From Bacillota bacterium (GTDB taxonomy: Bacteria > Bacillota > Sulfobacillia > Sulfobacillales > Sulfobacillaceae): a stretch of 40,384 nucleotides of DNA. Where the stretch lies: the NCBI GenBank assembly GCA_021820965.1, contig JAKACZ010000042.1:1-40384 (forward strand), in the 5' to 3' direction. Below the pieces are notes generated by a model. It was not told the DNA's origin. It worked only from the letters and a program-made list of their open reading frames with translations, and ran no database searches. A program made the position numbers and the translations under genes. Of this stretch, positions 26,713 to 35,187 are shown in pieces; the first letter of the stretch is position 1; every line of letters begins with the position of its first letter.

Positions 26713-28112
26713 TGCCCGCCCCCAAGGTAGTGAATGCGTGTTCCGTCGGACCCGTCCAGCACTTCATAGCCGACGGCTGTCAAGGCATCCCGCAACTCGT
26801 CGGCGAGCGCAAAATTGTGCATCCGACGGGCTCGGTCGCGACGCCGGACAAGTTCTTCCGCCAACTTGCGGTCAGGTCCCGCCGACTCCGGTTTCGAGTC
26901 CAAAAACCCCAAAATCTCGTCGGCCTGCACCAAGTTGCGGCGCGCCAAGCCGCAGGCCACGTCGGCATGATTCTGGTCGATGCCCCGATTGGCGGCTCTA
27001 ACCATGTCAAACACTTCCGCGAAGGCCTGGGCGGTATTGAAGTCATCGTCCATCGCCGCCAAAAATCGGTCTTCGAATGTGGCTAGCGGTTGGGCCCAGT
27101 CGCCCGCTGGCAATTCACCGGCGGCGGGAGCACCCTTCACGTCCTCCCATAAACGGTCAATCCGCAGCAAGGCCTGAGCCCATTCACTGATTTGACTCTC
27201 ATCAAAATCGAGTGGTGAGCGATAGTGCTCCCTCAGGAGATATGTTCGGATGACGCGGCCCGAAAAACGGGACAGCAGCTCATTTAAGGTGATGCCGTTT
27301 TTGAGCGACTTAGACATCTTGACCGAGCCGCGAGTGACCAGGCCCGCATGGACCCACAACGATACCGGCTCATGTCCGAGGTACGCCCGAGATTGCGCCC
27401 GTTCATTCTCATGGTGCGGAAACAAGAGATCCATGCCGCCGCCGTGCATGTCAAACTCCGCTCCTAGATACTTGAGCGACATCGCGGAACACTCGATATG
27501 CCATCCCGGCCTTCCCGGTCCCCAGGGGCTGGACCAAGCCGGCTCACCCGGCCGCGCACGCTTCCACAGCGCAAAATCTCCCGCGTACTCTTTCTCCGGT
27601 TCCAGCTCAACGCGTACGCCTTCCAACATCTCGTCCACTTTTCGACGAGAAAGCCGACCGTATTCCGGGTCGCCCTTAACCCGAAAGTACACACTACCGT
27701 CGGCCTCGTACGCCTGCTGTTTCTCGACCAAAGCTTGAATGTATCCGATGATGCTCTCTATATTTTCCGTGACCCGGGGCGCGAAGTCGGGCGGGATCAC
27801 GCCGAGTCGTTCCAACATGGTGTGATATTCGGCAATATAGCGGGATGACAAGGTGTCGACCGGTTCATTGACTTCACTCGCCCGACGAATAATTTTGTCA
27901 TCAATATCGGTATAATTTTGCACGTAGGTAACCACGTAGCCTCGGCGGCGCAGATGGCGGCGAATAACGTCCCATACGACTGCTGGCCGCGCATGTCCCA
28001 AGTGACTGTGATCATAGGGAGTCACACCGCATGTATAAATGCTGACATGTCCCGGAATGCGAGGCTTAAATTCGACCAGCCGTCGTGACAAGCTGTCATA
28101 AACTTCAATCAC
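26709..28112 (-). CDS. cysS: Cysteinyl-tRNA synthetase
   Basis: 467 residues, the normal size. Present are the zinc ligand and entry YTCGVTPYDHSHLGHARP with the HIGH-type signature, NYTDIDDKIIRRA, the zinc-site segment WHIECSAMS, MHGGGMDLLFPHHENE, and the KMSKS loop VKMSKSLKNG. The start is GTG 28112, nine bases after a perfect AGGAGG (28122-28127); the longer ATG frame adds 48 residues that run through a terminator hairpin. It is the first gene of the cysS-rlmB unit. Confidence 0.95.
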   Translation of the reverse strand: MIEVYDSLSRRLVEFKPRIPGHVSIYTCGVTPYDHSHLGHARPAVVWDVIRRHLRRRGYVVTYVQNYTDIDDKIIRRASEVNEPVDTLSSRYIAEYHTMLERLGVIPPDFAPRVTENIESIIGYIQALVEKQQAYEADGSVYFRVKGDPEYGRLSRRKVDEMLEGVRVELEPEKEYAGDFALWKRARPGEPAWSSPWGPGRPGWHIECSAMSLKYLGAEFDMHGGGMDLLFPHHENERAQSRAYLGHEPVSLWVHAGLVTRGSVKMSKSLKNGITLNELLSRFSGRVIRTYLLREHYRSPLDFDESQISEWAQALLRIDRLWEDVKGAPAAGELPAGDWAQPLATFEDRFLAAMDDDFNTAQAFAEVFDMVRAANRGIDQNHADVACGLARRNLVQADEILGFLDSKPESAGPDRKLAEELVRRRDRARRMHNFALADELRDALTAVGYEVLDGSDGTRIHYLGGGQ

Positions 28113-28143
28113 GCGGTCACGCCTCCTAAAGTGAGGCTTAGCC

Positions 28144-28173
28144 AAAAAAATCGCCATCTTGGCAGATGCGATT
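28144..28173 (-). terminator. Rho-independent terminator or attenuator just before cysS
   Basis: On the minus strand ATCGCATCT, a GCCA loop and AGATGGCGAT form a nine-pair stem with one bulged C, directly followed by seven T. It lies between the DUF1002 gene and cysS, only about 17 bases before the cysS ribosome site. That leaves no room for a cysS promoter after it. It may end the DUF1002 transcript with partial readthrough, or act as a leader attenuator for cysS. Confidence 0.75.
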
Positions 28174-28221
28174 GGCACGGCGCTGAATTTTTCCCAAGCA
28201 TAACTAAACCGCGGCATTCCG

Positions 28222-29079
28222 TCAAATAGCTCCCCGCACCAGCGATCGCACGGCATCCCATATCACCCGCAACCACCGCAAAATTTGCGGCCAAACCCCC
28301 AGCGGTAGTACACCCGCTGCCTGGTTCCGCCATCCTCGTAACTGGGCAGCCACCGTAGCCGGGTTCAACGGTAGCCGGGAAATGGCCACCATCAAATGGA
28401 TGATACCGTCGATTTGGGTTCGGTTCAGGGTAATCGACAGGCGATGGGCTTCGGCCACTACCACCGGTCGAATGGCGGCGGCCGAGGTAAGGTGGCCACC
28501 AATGACGCGGCCTTTAACGTTCATGATTAACGCCGACGCTTTAGCCTTGTTTCCAATCTGATCCCCTAGATTGCCGGTCACCACCAGTTCCCGGGCAGCG
28601 GTCTGTTGTTGGCCCAGCCCAATGCGGGAGCCGCTGGCGGTTTGATAGGCTGTAAGGATTCCCGCCAACGCGGCGGTGCCCGACACCGGAAAAGGCGCAT
28701 CTACTTCAACCAGGGCATCTTTGACTCCCGCTGTAGCCAAGGCGTTGGCATACATGAGTGGAGTGACCCAGGTGATGTGATGGGTGCGCACCTGGATCCC
28801 GGTTCCAGCCGGATTAATTGTCACGGCACTGGAGGAGATGGACCGCGCTCCGATCTCAGACTGGGGCGCGATTCCTGCCAAAAGCCGCTCTTCGTCCTGA
28901 TGCCGGATAATAATAGTGCGGGCGCCAGGCCTATTAAATGTTTGTCGCATCGTTTGGCGCTGGGCGGCGGAAAGATTGCCGCCGAGTGTTACGACACTAT
29001 TTTGGGCAAATGCCCGCGCCGGCTGAAAGGCAAGCAGGGCAACCGCCGCCAGGACAGCAAAAGCGTGAAATTGTCTCAT
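28222..29079 (-). CDS. DUF1002 secreted protein
   Basis: 285 residues. A clear signal peptide (FHAFAVLAAVALLAFQPARAFAQ) is followed by the DUF1002 pattern: SVVTLGGNLSAAQRQTMRQTF, the central THHITWVTPLMYANALATAGVKDALVEVDAPFPVSGTAAL region (read in two parts), TGNLGDQIGN and VVVAEAHRLSITLN. The C-terminus ends in an amphipathic Trp/Arg-rich helix. The family (YpuA-like) is common in sporulating Firmicutes and its function is unknown. AGGAGGTG precedes the ATG. It is divergent from the PBP gene across a 133-base region. Confidence 0.88.
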   Translation of the reverse strand: MRQFHAFAVLAAVALLAFQPARAFAQNSVVTLGGNLSAAQRQTMRQTFNRPGARTIIIRHQDEERLLAGIAPQSEIGARSISSSAVTINPAGTGIQVRTHHITWVTPLMYANALATAGVKDALVEVDAPFPVSGTAALAGILTAYQTASGSRIGLGQQQTAARELVVTGNLGDQIGNKAKASALIMNVKGRVIGGHLTSAAAIRPVVVAEAHRLSITLNRTQIDGIIHLMVAISRLPLNPATVAAQLRGWRNQAAGVLPLGVWPQILRWLRVIWDAVRSLVRGAI

Positions 29080-29212
29080 GCTGCACCTCCTGCCACTCCC
29101 GTCTTTGCAACTCTTGGCATATAGTTTTTCCCACGATTGGACCGTTTATAGGTGCGCGCTGATCGTCGCTTTTGTTACACTGATGTTAAGGATTTGAGGG
29201 AGAGGACGTTAC

Positions 29213-31099
29213 ATGCCCCAAAAGCGCATCGGCCGCCGGGCCATTTTTATGTTGTCGTTTGTAAGCGCCGCCTTCGGCGTGGTGGGATGGCGGTTTTGGG
29301 ACCTTCAAGTTCAACACGGCGCCTATTATCAGGCGATGGCCCAACAAGATCAGTTGCGTCACATCCCAATTCCTGCACCCCGCGGCAACATTGTGACGGC
29401 CGACAGAGTTACGGTGGCCGGATCAACGCCGGCCTGGAGCCTCTACTATTTGTCCCAAGGCGGTCCTCTGCCCACGCCTGAAGTCAATCTCCTGTCGCGC
29501 TACATTAACATACCGGCCAAACGCGTCGAGGCCAACATCAATAGGCAATTGCGGTCGCAGCCGAGCTGGAATCCGATTGAGATTGATGCCAACCTCACCC
29601 CAAAACAAATGACCGCGGTGGAAGAAAACCTCAACAATCTGCCGTATCTCAGGATTCAACCCACCCCCATCCGCAACTACCCCTATGGCAGCACCATGGG
29701 GAATCTTCTGGGATATCTGCAAGATAGCACCGCGACCACGGACGCGGGCGCCCTCGGATTGGAGTCGGAGTACAACAACTATCTCGTGGGGACGTCGGGC
29801 GGGGAGTATGCGGAAGTAAACCGCAACGGCCAGCTAGTGAAGCTGTTCGGAAAGGCCGTGCCGACGCCTGGCGACACACTCCATCTAACCATTAACTGGG
29901 ACTTGGAGAAGACGGCGTATAAGGCGCTGGCCTATGACATGTATTGCATACAAAACGCCGCGCCGAGTTCTTCCGCGTATTCGCCCGGGGCTAACCAAGG
30001 CGGCGTCGTGGCGATAAACCCCAACAACGGGAACATTCTGGCGCTGGCCAGCCTGCCCAGCTATAACCCGAATTTGCTTCTGCCCAACACGCCCACACGC
30101 CTCAGTTATTTTAGGCGATTGGAGAAAAATCCTTTGACGCCGTTTCTATTTGTTCCGCTGTATGACCTCCTGTCTCCCGGGTCGATATTTAAGCCCATCA
30201 TGGCGGTAGCCGGCCTGGCGTCGGGAACCCTTACTCCCTCGACTCAAATTTTTGATCCGGGATATTTCCCCAAAGATCCGCAGTTTCACAATTGGTACTC
30301 CCCGGGATTCGGATCTCTGAATATCGAACAGGCCATCGGCCTATCCGACGACACCTTCTTCTACACCGTCGGCTATGACATGGGTATCACCCTGATGGAC
30401 AAATGGTTCAACAAGTTTTTGCTCAACACGATAACCCACATCGATTTAACCGGAGAGCAGTCCAGCATTCCACCCTCCCGAAGCCAGCTCAAGAAGGACG
30501 GGGACGGCTCCTGGACCTGGGGCTGGAATCTCAACACCGCCATCGGACAGGGCATTAGTCAATACACCCTGATTGCCCTGGCTCGGGCCGACTCTGCTAT
30601 CGTCAACGGCGGCACGCTGTACAAACCGCATTTGGTTTCGGAAATCACCAAGCCCGATGGCCAGGTGGTAAAAAAGTTCAAGCCAGTCGTGCAGGGAAAG
30701 CTCACCGGTGTGCCGTCCTGGGTGTATCCCGTCATCCGAAAAGGCATGGAGATGTCGGCGCAAGACCCCAATATCAAAGACGGCCAGTCGGGTACCGGGT
30801 ATGGCGCATTGGCCGGGTTCCCAATAGCGGTGGCCTCCAAAACCGGTACGGCCCAGTTGACCGGCAAACCCAACAACGCCTTTTTCCTCACAGACGGACC
30901 CATGCCGCATCCCGGCATCCTCATTATTGTCTATATCAAGTCGGGGCTATGGGGCGCGCACTCCGGCTTTGTTGCCCGCGCCATCTACGATCAATATTTC
31001 CACGTCAAGGACCCCACTGCCCAAAAGCTGCTTGACTTCACTTACGGCAAACCGTTCCAGTGGCCGTTCGGTTACAAGCCACCAAAAGTCGGGCCCTGA
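29213..31099 (+). CDS. Class B penicillin-binding protein, PBP2/MrdA type
   Basis: 628 residues. One N-terminal membrane helix (about 8-28) leads into the dimerisation domain with IPAPRGNI, and then the transpeptidase domain. Its active-site motifs are SIFK (Ser324-Lys327), SDD at 378-380 in LSDDTFFYTVGYDMG, and KTG at 543-545. The second motif ending in Asp, not Asn, is also seen in E. coli PBP2 (SxD), so this is the elongation or sporulation PBP2 group and not FtsI. It crosslinks peptidoglycan outside the membrane. The ribosome site is GAGGGAGAGG. No RodA-type glycosyltransferase gene accompanies it here. Confidence 0.93.
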   Translation: MPQKRIGRRAIFMLSFVSAAFGVVGWRFWDLQVQHGAYYQAMAQQDQLRHIPIPAPRGNIVTADRVTVAGSTPAWSLYYLSQGGPLPTPEVNLLSRYINIPAKRVEANINRQLRSQPSWNPIEIDANLTPKQMTAVEENLNNLPYLRIQPTPIRNYPYGSTMGNLLGYLQDSTATTDAGALGLESEYNNYLVGTSGGEYAEVNRNGQLVKLFGKAVPTPGDTLHLTINWDLEKTAYKALAYDMYCIQNAAPSSSAYSPGANQGGVVAINPNNGNILALASLPSYNPNLLLPNTPTRLSYFRRLEKNPLTPFLFVPLYDLLSPGSIFKPIMAVAGLASGTLTPSTQIFDPGYFPKDPQFHNWYSPGFGSLNIEQAIGLSDDTFFYTVGYDMGITLMDKWFNKFLLNTITHIDLTGEQSSIPPSRSQLKKDGDGSWTWGWNLNTAIGQGISQYTLIALARADSAIVNGGTLYKPHLVSEITKPDGQVVKKFKPVVQGKLTGVPSWVYPVIRKGMEMSAQDPNIKDGQSGTGYGALAGFPIAVASKTGTAQLTGKPNNAFFLTDGPMPHPGILIIVYIKSGLWGAHSGFVARAIYDQYFHVKDPTAQKLLDFTYGKPFQWPFGYKPPKVGP

Positions 31100-31371
31100 G
31101 AGAAGTGAGCGGCAACGCTGGGAAAACCGCAGGGAGAGACTCAAAGCGGGTGGTTGCACCATGCTTAGACGGCATGGAGCGGAATCATTTAGAGTTCGAC
31201 GCCGCTGGCCCGGGTGCGGCGCAGTCTCCTCGCACGGTCCGGCCGCCAGATAAGGAACCAGCCACCAGGTCCGATTGCTCAGATCAGCAGCCGGCCGTGG
31301 ACGACCGTACTCGGATTGGCACAGTTCAACGAGACAACCACCGTGGATAGAGGATAAGGGAGGTTCGGTGC
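31100..31371. other. Spacer after the PBP gene, no gene recognised
   Basis: About 270 bases, open in more than one frame but without ribosome sites or motifs. No clear terminator with a T-run was found behind the PBP gene. Confidence 0.35.
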
Positions 31372-31659
31372 GTGACGAGCGACGAATTGATCGAATACTA
31401 TTATGACTTTGCCAGCGAAGGGGACACCTTAATACCCTTTATCAAGCAAGGATTAGTCGGAGCCTGGGGTCCTCCCCAACGCTTGACTCTCCTCAACTTC
31501 CTCGACCGCGTGGAAGCGATTATCCTTGACAACGTTGACGCCCGCTTGGACGAAGGTCCGGGACTCAACGCCGACCCGGACGCCGTCCGTGAGCAAACCC
31601 GCCGAGAAGTCGACGAAGCGCGAGCCCTGGTCATGCAAGCGCTGCCGGCAATGGACTAA
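31372..31659 (+). CDS. Small acidic protein of unknown function
   Basis: 95 residues, unrecognised. GTG 31372 lies eight bases after GGGAGG (31358-31363). The protein is strongly acidic and predicted helical, with LIEYYYDFASEGDTLIPFIK at the start and a long Asp/Glu/Arg-rich helix (AVREQTRREVDEARALVMQA) at the end. There are no membrane helices or signal peptide. Codon use and the good ribosome site support a real gene. Function cannot be inferred. Confidence 0.65.
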   Translation: MTSDELIEYYYDFASEGDTLIPFIKQGLVGAWGPPQRLTLLNFLDRVEAIILDNVDARLDEGPGLNADPDAVREQTRREVDEARALVMQALPAMD

Positions 31660-31851
31660 TGCCGGGCAAAACACGACTCCATGGATGCGTGCGGTCGTTA
31701 GTCCGGTCTCTCTTTAAAACGCGTTCAGCGCGTCATGCGCAGGTAAAAGAACCTTCAGACAACGGACCGTCGGAATTGCCGGTCGGGTGCAGTCTGTTGT
31801 ATCGTCCCCGAGTGAAATGTACGATCGAGGAAAAAGGAGGTGGGCTGTCCG

Positions 31852-32364
31852 ATGTATCACCAGATGCTCATGCGGCATGAATGGTTGAATAAGGACCAGC
31901 GGATTGTGCAGACGACCGTGACCCACCCTCAATTCGGGAGCATCGTGGCTCGCGTGCACCTGCAGAGCGATTCGGTGGAGATCATCGACGTGCCACCTGC
32001 TCACGACCTTTCGTCCGCCGATCGTGCGCAAATTCTACACAGTGCCCAGGGGTGGGAGCGGCACTCCCCGCGGCCCTATCCGGACGATGTCCGGTGGTAT
32101 GAAGAGGAGATCGTGTTTGACACCTTTTGGGAGTCTTGGGAGTGGGTCTACTCTGACATCTACAATAAAATTGGTGGTAATCTGTACGACGGATTTCGGA
32201 CCGTCGACGAAAAAATGGCCTGCGCATTGGTGTACCAATTAACGCAGTTAAATACGGTACAAAACCCCCCCTTTCATGTATTTGCGCATCGCGAGTTCGG
32301 CGGCGATAGGCCTTACTTTCGGGTCTGGGTTGAACGGGTCCGGGATCAGTTCAAGAAACTCTAG
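31852..32364 (+). CDS. Hypothetical cytoplasmic protein
   Basis: 170 residues, unrecognised. AAAAAGGAGG (31831-31840) precedes ATG 31852 by 11 bases; a GTG inside the ribosome site is unlikely to be used. The protein is rich in Trp, Tyr and acidic residues in its centre, for example WYEEEIVFDTFWESWEWVY, and ends in a basic stretch (FRVWVERVRDQFKKL). No signal peptide or membrane segment is seen. It is separated from the preceding small gene by about 190 bases and may have its own promoter. Confidence 0.65.
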   Translation: MYHQMLMRHEWLNKDQRIVQTTVTHPQFGSIVARVHLQSDSVEIIDVPPAHDLSSADRAQILHSAQGWERHSPRPYPDDVRWYEEEIVFDTFWESWEWVYSDIYNKIGGNLYDGFRTVDEKMACALVYQLTQLNTVQNPPFHVFAHREFGGDRPYFRVWVERVRDQFKKL

Positions 32365-33040
32365 GGGGCGAAACTGCGGCCAAGAGGTGTTGGAGTGTTT
32401 TTGTGCTTTCGTAATTCCCAGGATGATCAGTGTGTTGCATTTCCGGATGAATCGAACAGGGCAAGCGCATACGGAGATATGGGACATTTGAAATGGATCA
32501 ACTCACCCATCCCGTGGTGCACACTTTTGGGTGGTCGTTGGCTACTTCGGTCTATCGGTTTATTTACCGGGAGATGTGCCGAACACGGTCGCGGGATGGG
32601 TATTGAATAGGATCAAAAAGTATTCCGCCTCCGAAAAAGCACTGGTTATCGCGCTGAGTTCTTGATATCGTGTATGTTCACCTTACTGTGCCTCAAGGCG
32701 TGTCCTTGAGGCTCACAACCGCCACTGGCTGGGTGAAACCCTTGGTAAACACAATGGCAATCAGTCCCTTATTGTGGGGGACAGGCATAAAATGGGCATC
32801 CAGATAATTTGAGATTAGGCTTGCTGCACGAGTGCCGACGTGCCGTCGCTATTGTGCACGCAGATGGCCCAACTGCCTTCCGACCAGCCGATCACACTCG
32901 TGCCGATGTGGTTATTCTAGCCGATGTGGCTCGATGGTGTTTGCTCCCGACGACGACGGTCGACTTAGTGCTGAACAAGGGATAACGGCTGACCGAGTAG
33001 GAGGCATCGCCTGACTCGCTTGCGGATACGCTGTCGGAGT
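32365..33040. other. Degenerate stretch before the IS256 remnant
   Basis: No intact gene. A minus-strand segment at about 32698-32800 reads LDAHFMPVPHNKGLIAIVF followed by TKGFTQPVAVVSLKDTP and a stop. It has protein-like composition but no start or upstream continuation, so it may be a gene tail whose rest is lost. A 37-codon plus-strand frame (32493-32606) has no ribosome site. The region is probably rearranged by insertion sequences. Confidence 0.4.
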
Positions 33041-33640
33041 ACCGTGGTCCAAAATCTGCTCACCGATTTGGTGGAGCGCGGCTTCGCCAATCCCGAGGGG
33101 ATCCTCGCGGTGATCGATGGTGCACAAGGCCCTGGCGAAAGCTTTACGGCCGGTATTCGGCGACACCGTCGTCATCCAGCGGTGTACGGCCCATACCATA
33201 AAGTACGCTATGTGCTGGATCATGTCCCGGCCTCGGCCCAATCGGCCACGCAGCACCGCCTCCGGAAAGCCTACCAAGAGCCAAACGCCGCCCACGCGCT
33301 ACGCGCGTTACAGCGACTGGCGCATCACACTACCCACAGGCGGCGAAAAGCTTCCAGGAAGGGATGGAGGAGCCTGTGGCCGTCAAGCGCTGGCAGCTGC
33401 CGTGTACCCTTCGTCAAGCTCAGGCGACCACCAATTCCTGGGAATCCGTCCACAGCCAAGTCCGGACCCTATGCGAGTGTCAAGCGCCGGAGCAACGGGG
33501 ACCATATCTCGCGGTGGGGCTCACGTCCGCGAGCCTCTTAATCGAGGTCCAGCTGCACCGGCTCCTGGGCTATCGCGATTTGCCGGTCTTGCAGGCGCAG
33601 TTACATGACGCGATCAGAGAGCCGACCAGTCGTCCGTTCA
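33040..33640 (+). pseudogene. IS256-family (mutator-type) transposase, heavily frameshifted
   Basis: Reading across three frames gives the family blocks in order: LLTDLVERGFANPEGILAVIDGA, then ALAKALRPVFGDTVVIQRC, then YVLDHVPASAQ and HRLRKAYQEPNAAHALRAL, and finally TTNSWESVHSQVRTL with a late LLGYRDLPVLQAQLHD. These match the DG-AL--A---VFG--VIQRC--H and TTN-IESVHS-VR motifs of IS256 transposases. At least three frameshifts separate them, and the N-terminal part with the first catalytic Asp is missing or unreadable. I did not find convincing terminal inverted repeats. Confidence 0.8.
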
Positions 33641-33924
33641 CGACGTGGCTGCGTCCTAACGTCCCCAACCTATCCGACACCGTGTCCCGCGTCTTGGACG
33701 CGGATCGGGGGATGCCGGCCTGGTGCGCTGCCCGGGAGCCGATCCCGTTACGGAGCGGATTGCCTGCTCATTGGTGGCTAGACAGTGAAAATCGGAGCAA
33801 AATCGCGTAACTCGCTGGAATCAAATCTACGAAGGCTGGGACAACCTTCCCTTTCACATCAACATCTAGCCAAGCTAGTACCAGTCGCAAAACATAAATC
33901 GACGCCCCATTCTTCCGTCAATAG

Positions 33925-35187
33925 CTACACACCCTCGGAACGGGACACCGATTCTCTCCCAGGTTTAGGCCGTGTTCCCTTGCGTGCGCGAGAGATCACG
34001 AACAGGATAAGTACTCCCAACCCAAAGATCGTCTCGCCCGCGCCACCGATGAGAAAAGGTTGGGAAATGGTAATCGATGACCCCACCACACCGTACATCC
34101 CCAACCCGATAGGGTGGGCAATTGCAAACAACAACATGAGGCTACCAAAAAATTGCGCTCGACTCGCCGTCGGTGCATGTTCTTGCCAATACGCGGTTAG
34201 GTAGGCCTCCACGAAAAAGTTCCCCAAGCCAGCCATAAGCAACGCAATTCCGGCCGCTAATAATTCGTCGTTTTTAAGAAGGCCAAGGAACCCGTAGCCT
34301 ACCCCCATAACCACGCCGCCCGCGGCGGAACCCAAAAGCACACTGAGATGTGAACCGACTTCGGAGCCCAGCACGGCAATGATATTGCCTGCAGGGCGGC
34401 CAGCGCTGATGAGGCTGTACGCGGTGCCGTGGGCGCCAATACTTCGGTGAAGCAGTGTCGGTAACCCGACAGCCAGCGGAGCAATCGTGATGTTGGCCAA
34501 CAAGGCGAGCGCCAGGACATACCGAACTTGCTGCGTTTGCCATAATCGCTGCAGAGTGGCAAAAAAGTACCGGTAATTCGGGGACTGTCCCGACTTTGAT
34601 TGGTTGGATGAACTTCGCAATGCTGGCGACTGCGCAACGGGAATTACATTTACGAGTCCCAGGAAAAGAAGCGCTATCTCGATTACCATGGTTTGGTGGA
34701 ACCAATTACGGGTAAGGAAGAGAAGCCCAGCGACTCCGAACCCCCCGAGAAAAAACGCGTTCTGCACTGCAAACAAGCGTCCATTCAGTTTGATCCGTTG
34801 TGCCGATCGTGCTTCGGTGGCGACAATCGCCTTGCCGGTTAGTCGGACCTCTTGCCACAGGGTCGTAATCAAAAACAGAGCCCCCATCAATAATCCCTTG
34901 GTCACGATAGGATGATCCTCAAGAATGAGGGCGGCGCCGATAGTAAGCAACGCCATTCCGTTTAGGACCACGAACGCCGGGACTGGTCCCAAACGGTCAA
35001 TAACCTTACCGAGGTACATCAGCACGAAACGGGGAGCGATCAGGCTAATGCCAGACAGCGTAATCAGCCATGGGCTCGTGCCCGTTCGCTGAATTGCCCA
35101 TAAGGCTATCGTAGTGAAGAGGCCGTCACTGATCCCCGAAATCCCATACCAAACGCTCAGCCATGTGGTTGCCTTATTCATCCCCAT
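33925..35187 (-). CDS. MFS transporter of the RiPP cluster, probable exporter or immunity carrier
   Basis: About 420 residues with roughly twelve helices, starting WLSVWYGISGISDGLFTTIALWAI and carrying the loop GKVIDRLGPVPAF, where the usual MFS loop 2-3 motif sits. It is divergent from well-known drug exporters, and I cannot name a substrate. Two possible ATGs (35187 and 35181) overlap the end of the SBP-like gene; the second forms an ATGA overlap with its stop. Tight coupling with the SBP-like gene and position at the end of the RiPP operon suggest export of, or self-protection against, the modified peptide. Confidence 0.85.
   Translation of the reverse strand: MGMNKATTWLSVWYGISGISDGLFTTIALWAIQRTGTSPWLITLSGISLIAPRFVLMYLGKVIDRLGPVPAFVVLNGMALLTIGAALILEDHPIVTKGLLMGALFLITTLWQEVRLTGKAIVATEARSAQRIKLNGRLFAVQNAFFLGGFGVAGLLFLTRNWFHQTMVIEIALLFLGLVNVIPVAQSPALRSSSNQSKSGQSPNYRYFFATLQRLWQTQQVRYVLALALLANITIAPLAVGLPTLLHRSIGAHGTAYSLISAGRPAGNIIAVLGSEVGSHLSVLLGSAAGGVVMGVGYGFLGLLKNDELLAAGIALLMAGLGNFFVEAYLTAYWQEHAPTASRAQFFGSLMLLFAIAHPIGLGMYGVVGSSITISQPFLIGGAGETIFGLGVLILFVISRARKGTRPKPGRESVSRSEGV

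Noticed and set aside
28113..28222. T-box riboswitch in front of cysS
   Set aside because: The leader is too short and lacks the conserved GGTGG-ACCGCG antiterminator sequence; only a plain terminator hairpin is visible.
28113..28256. 48-codon N-terminal extension of cysteinyl-tRNA synthetase
   Set aside because: It reads through a terminator hairpin and into the upstream gene; GTG 28112 behind AGGAGG gives the normal protein length.
29213..31099. Loss of the SxN motif in the penicillin-binding protein
   Set aside because: The SDD found here corresponds to the SxD form that is normal for PBP2-type enzymes, so it is not a defect.
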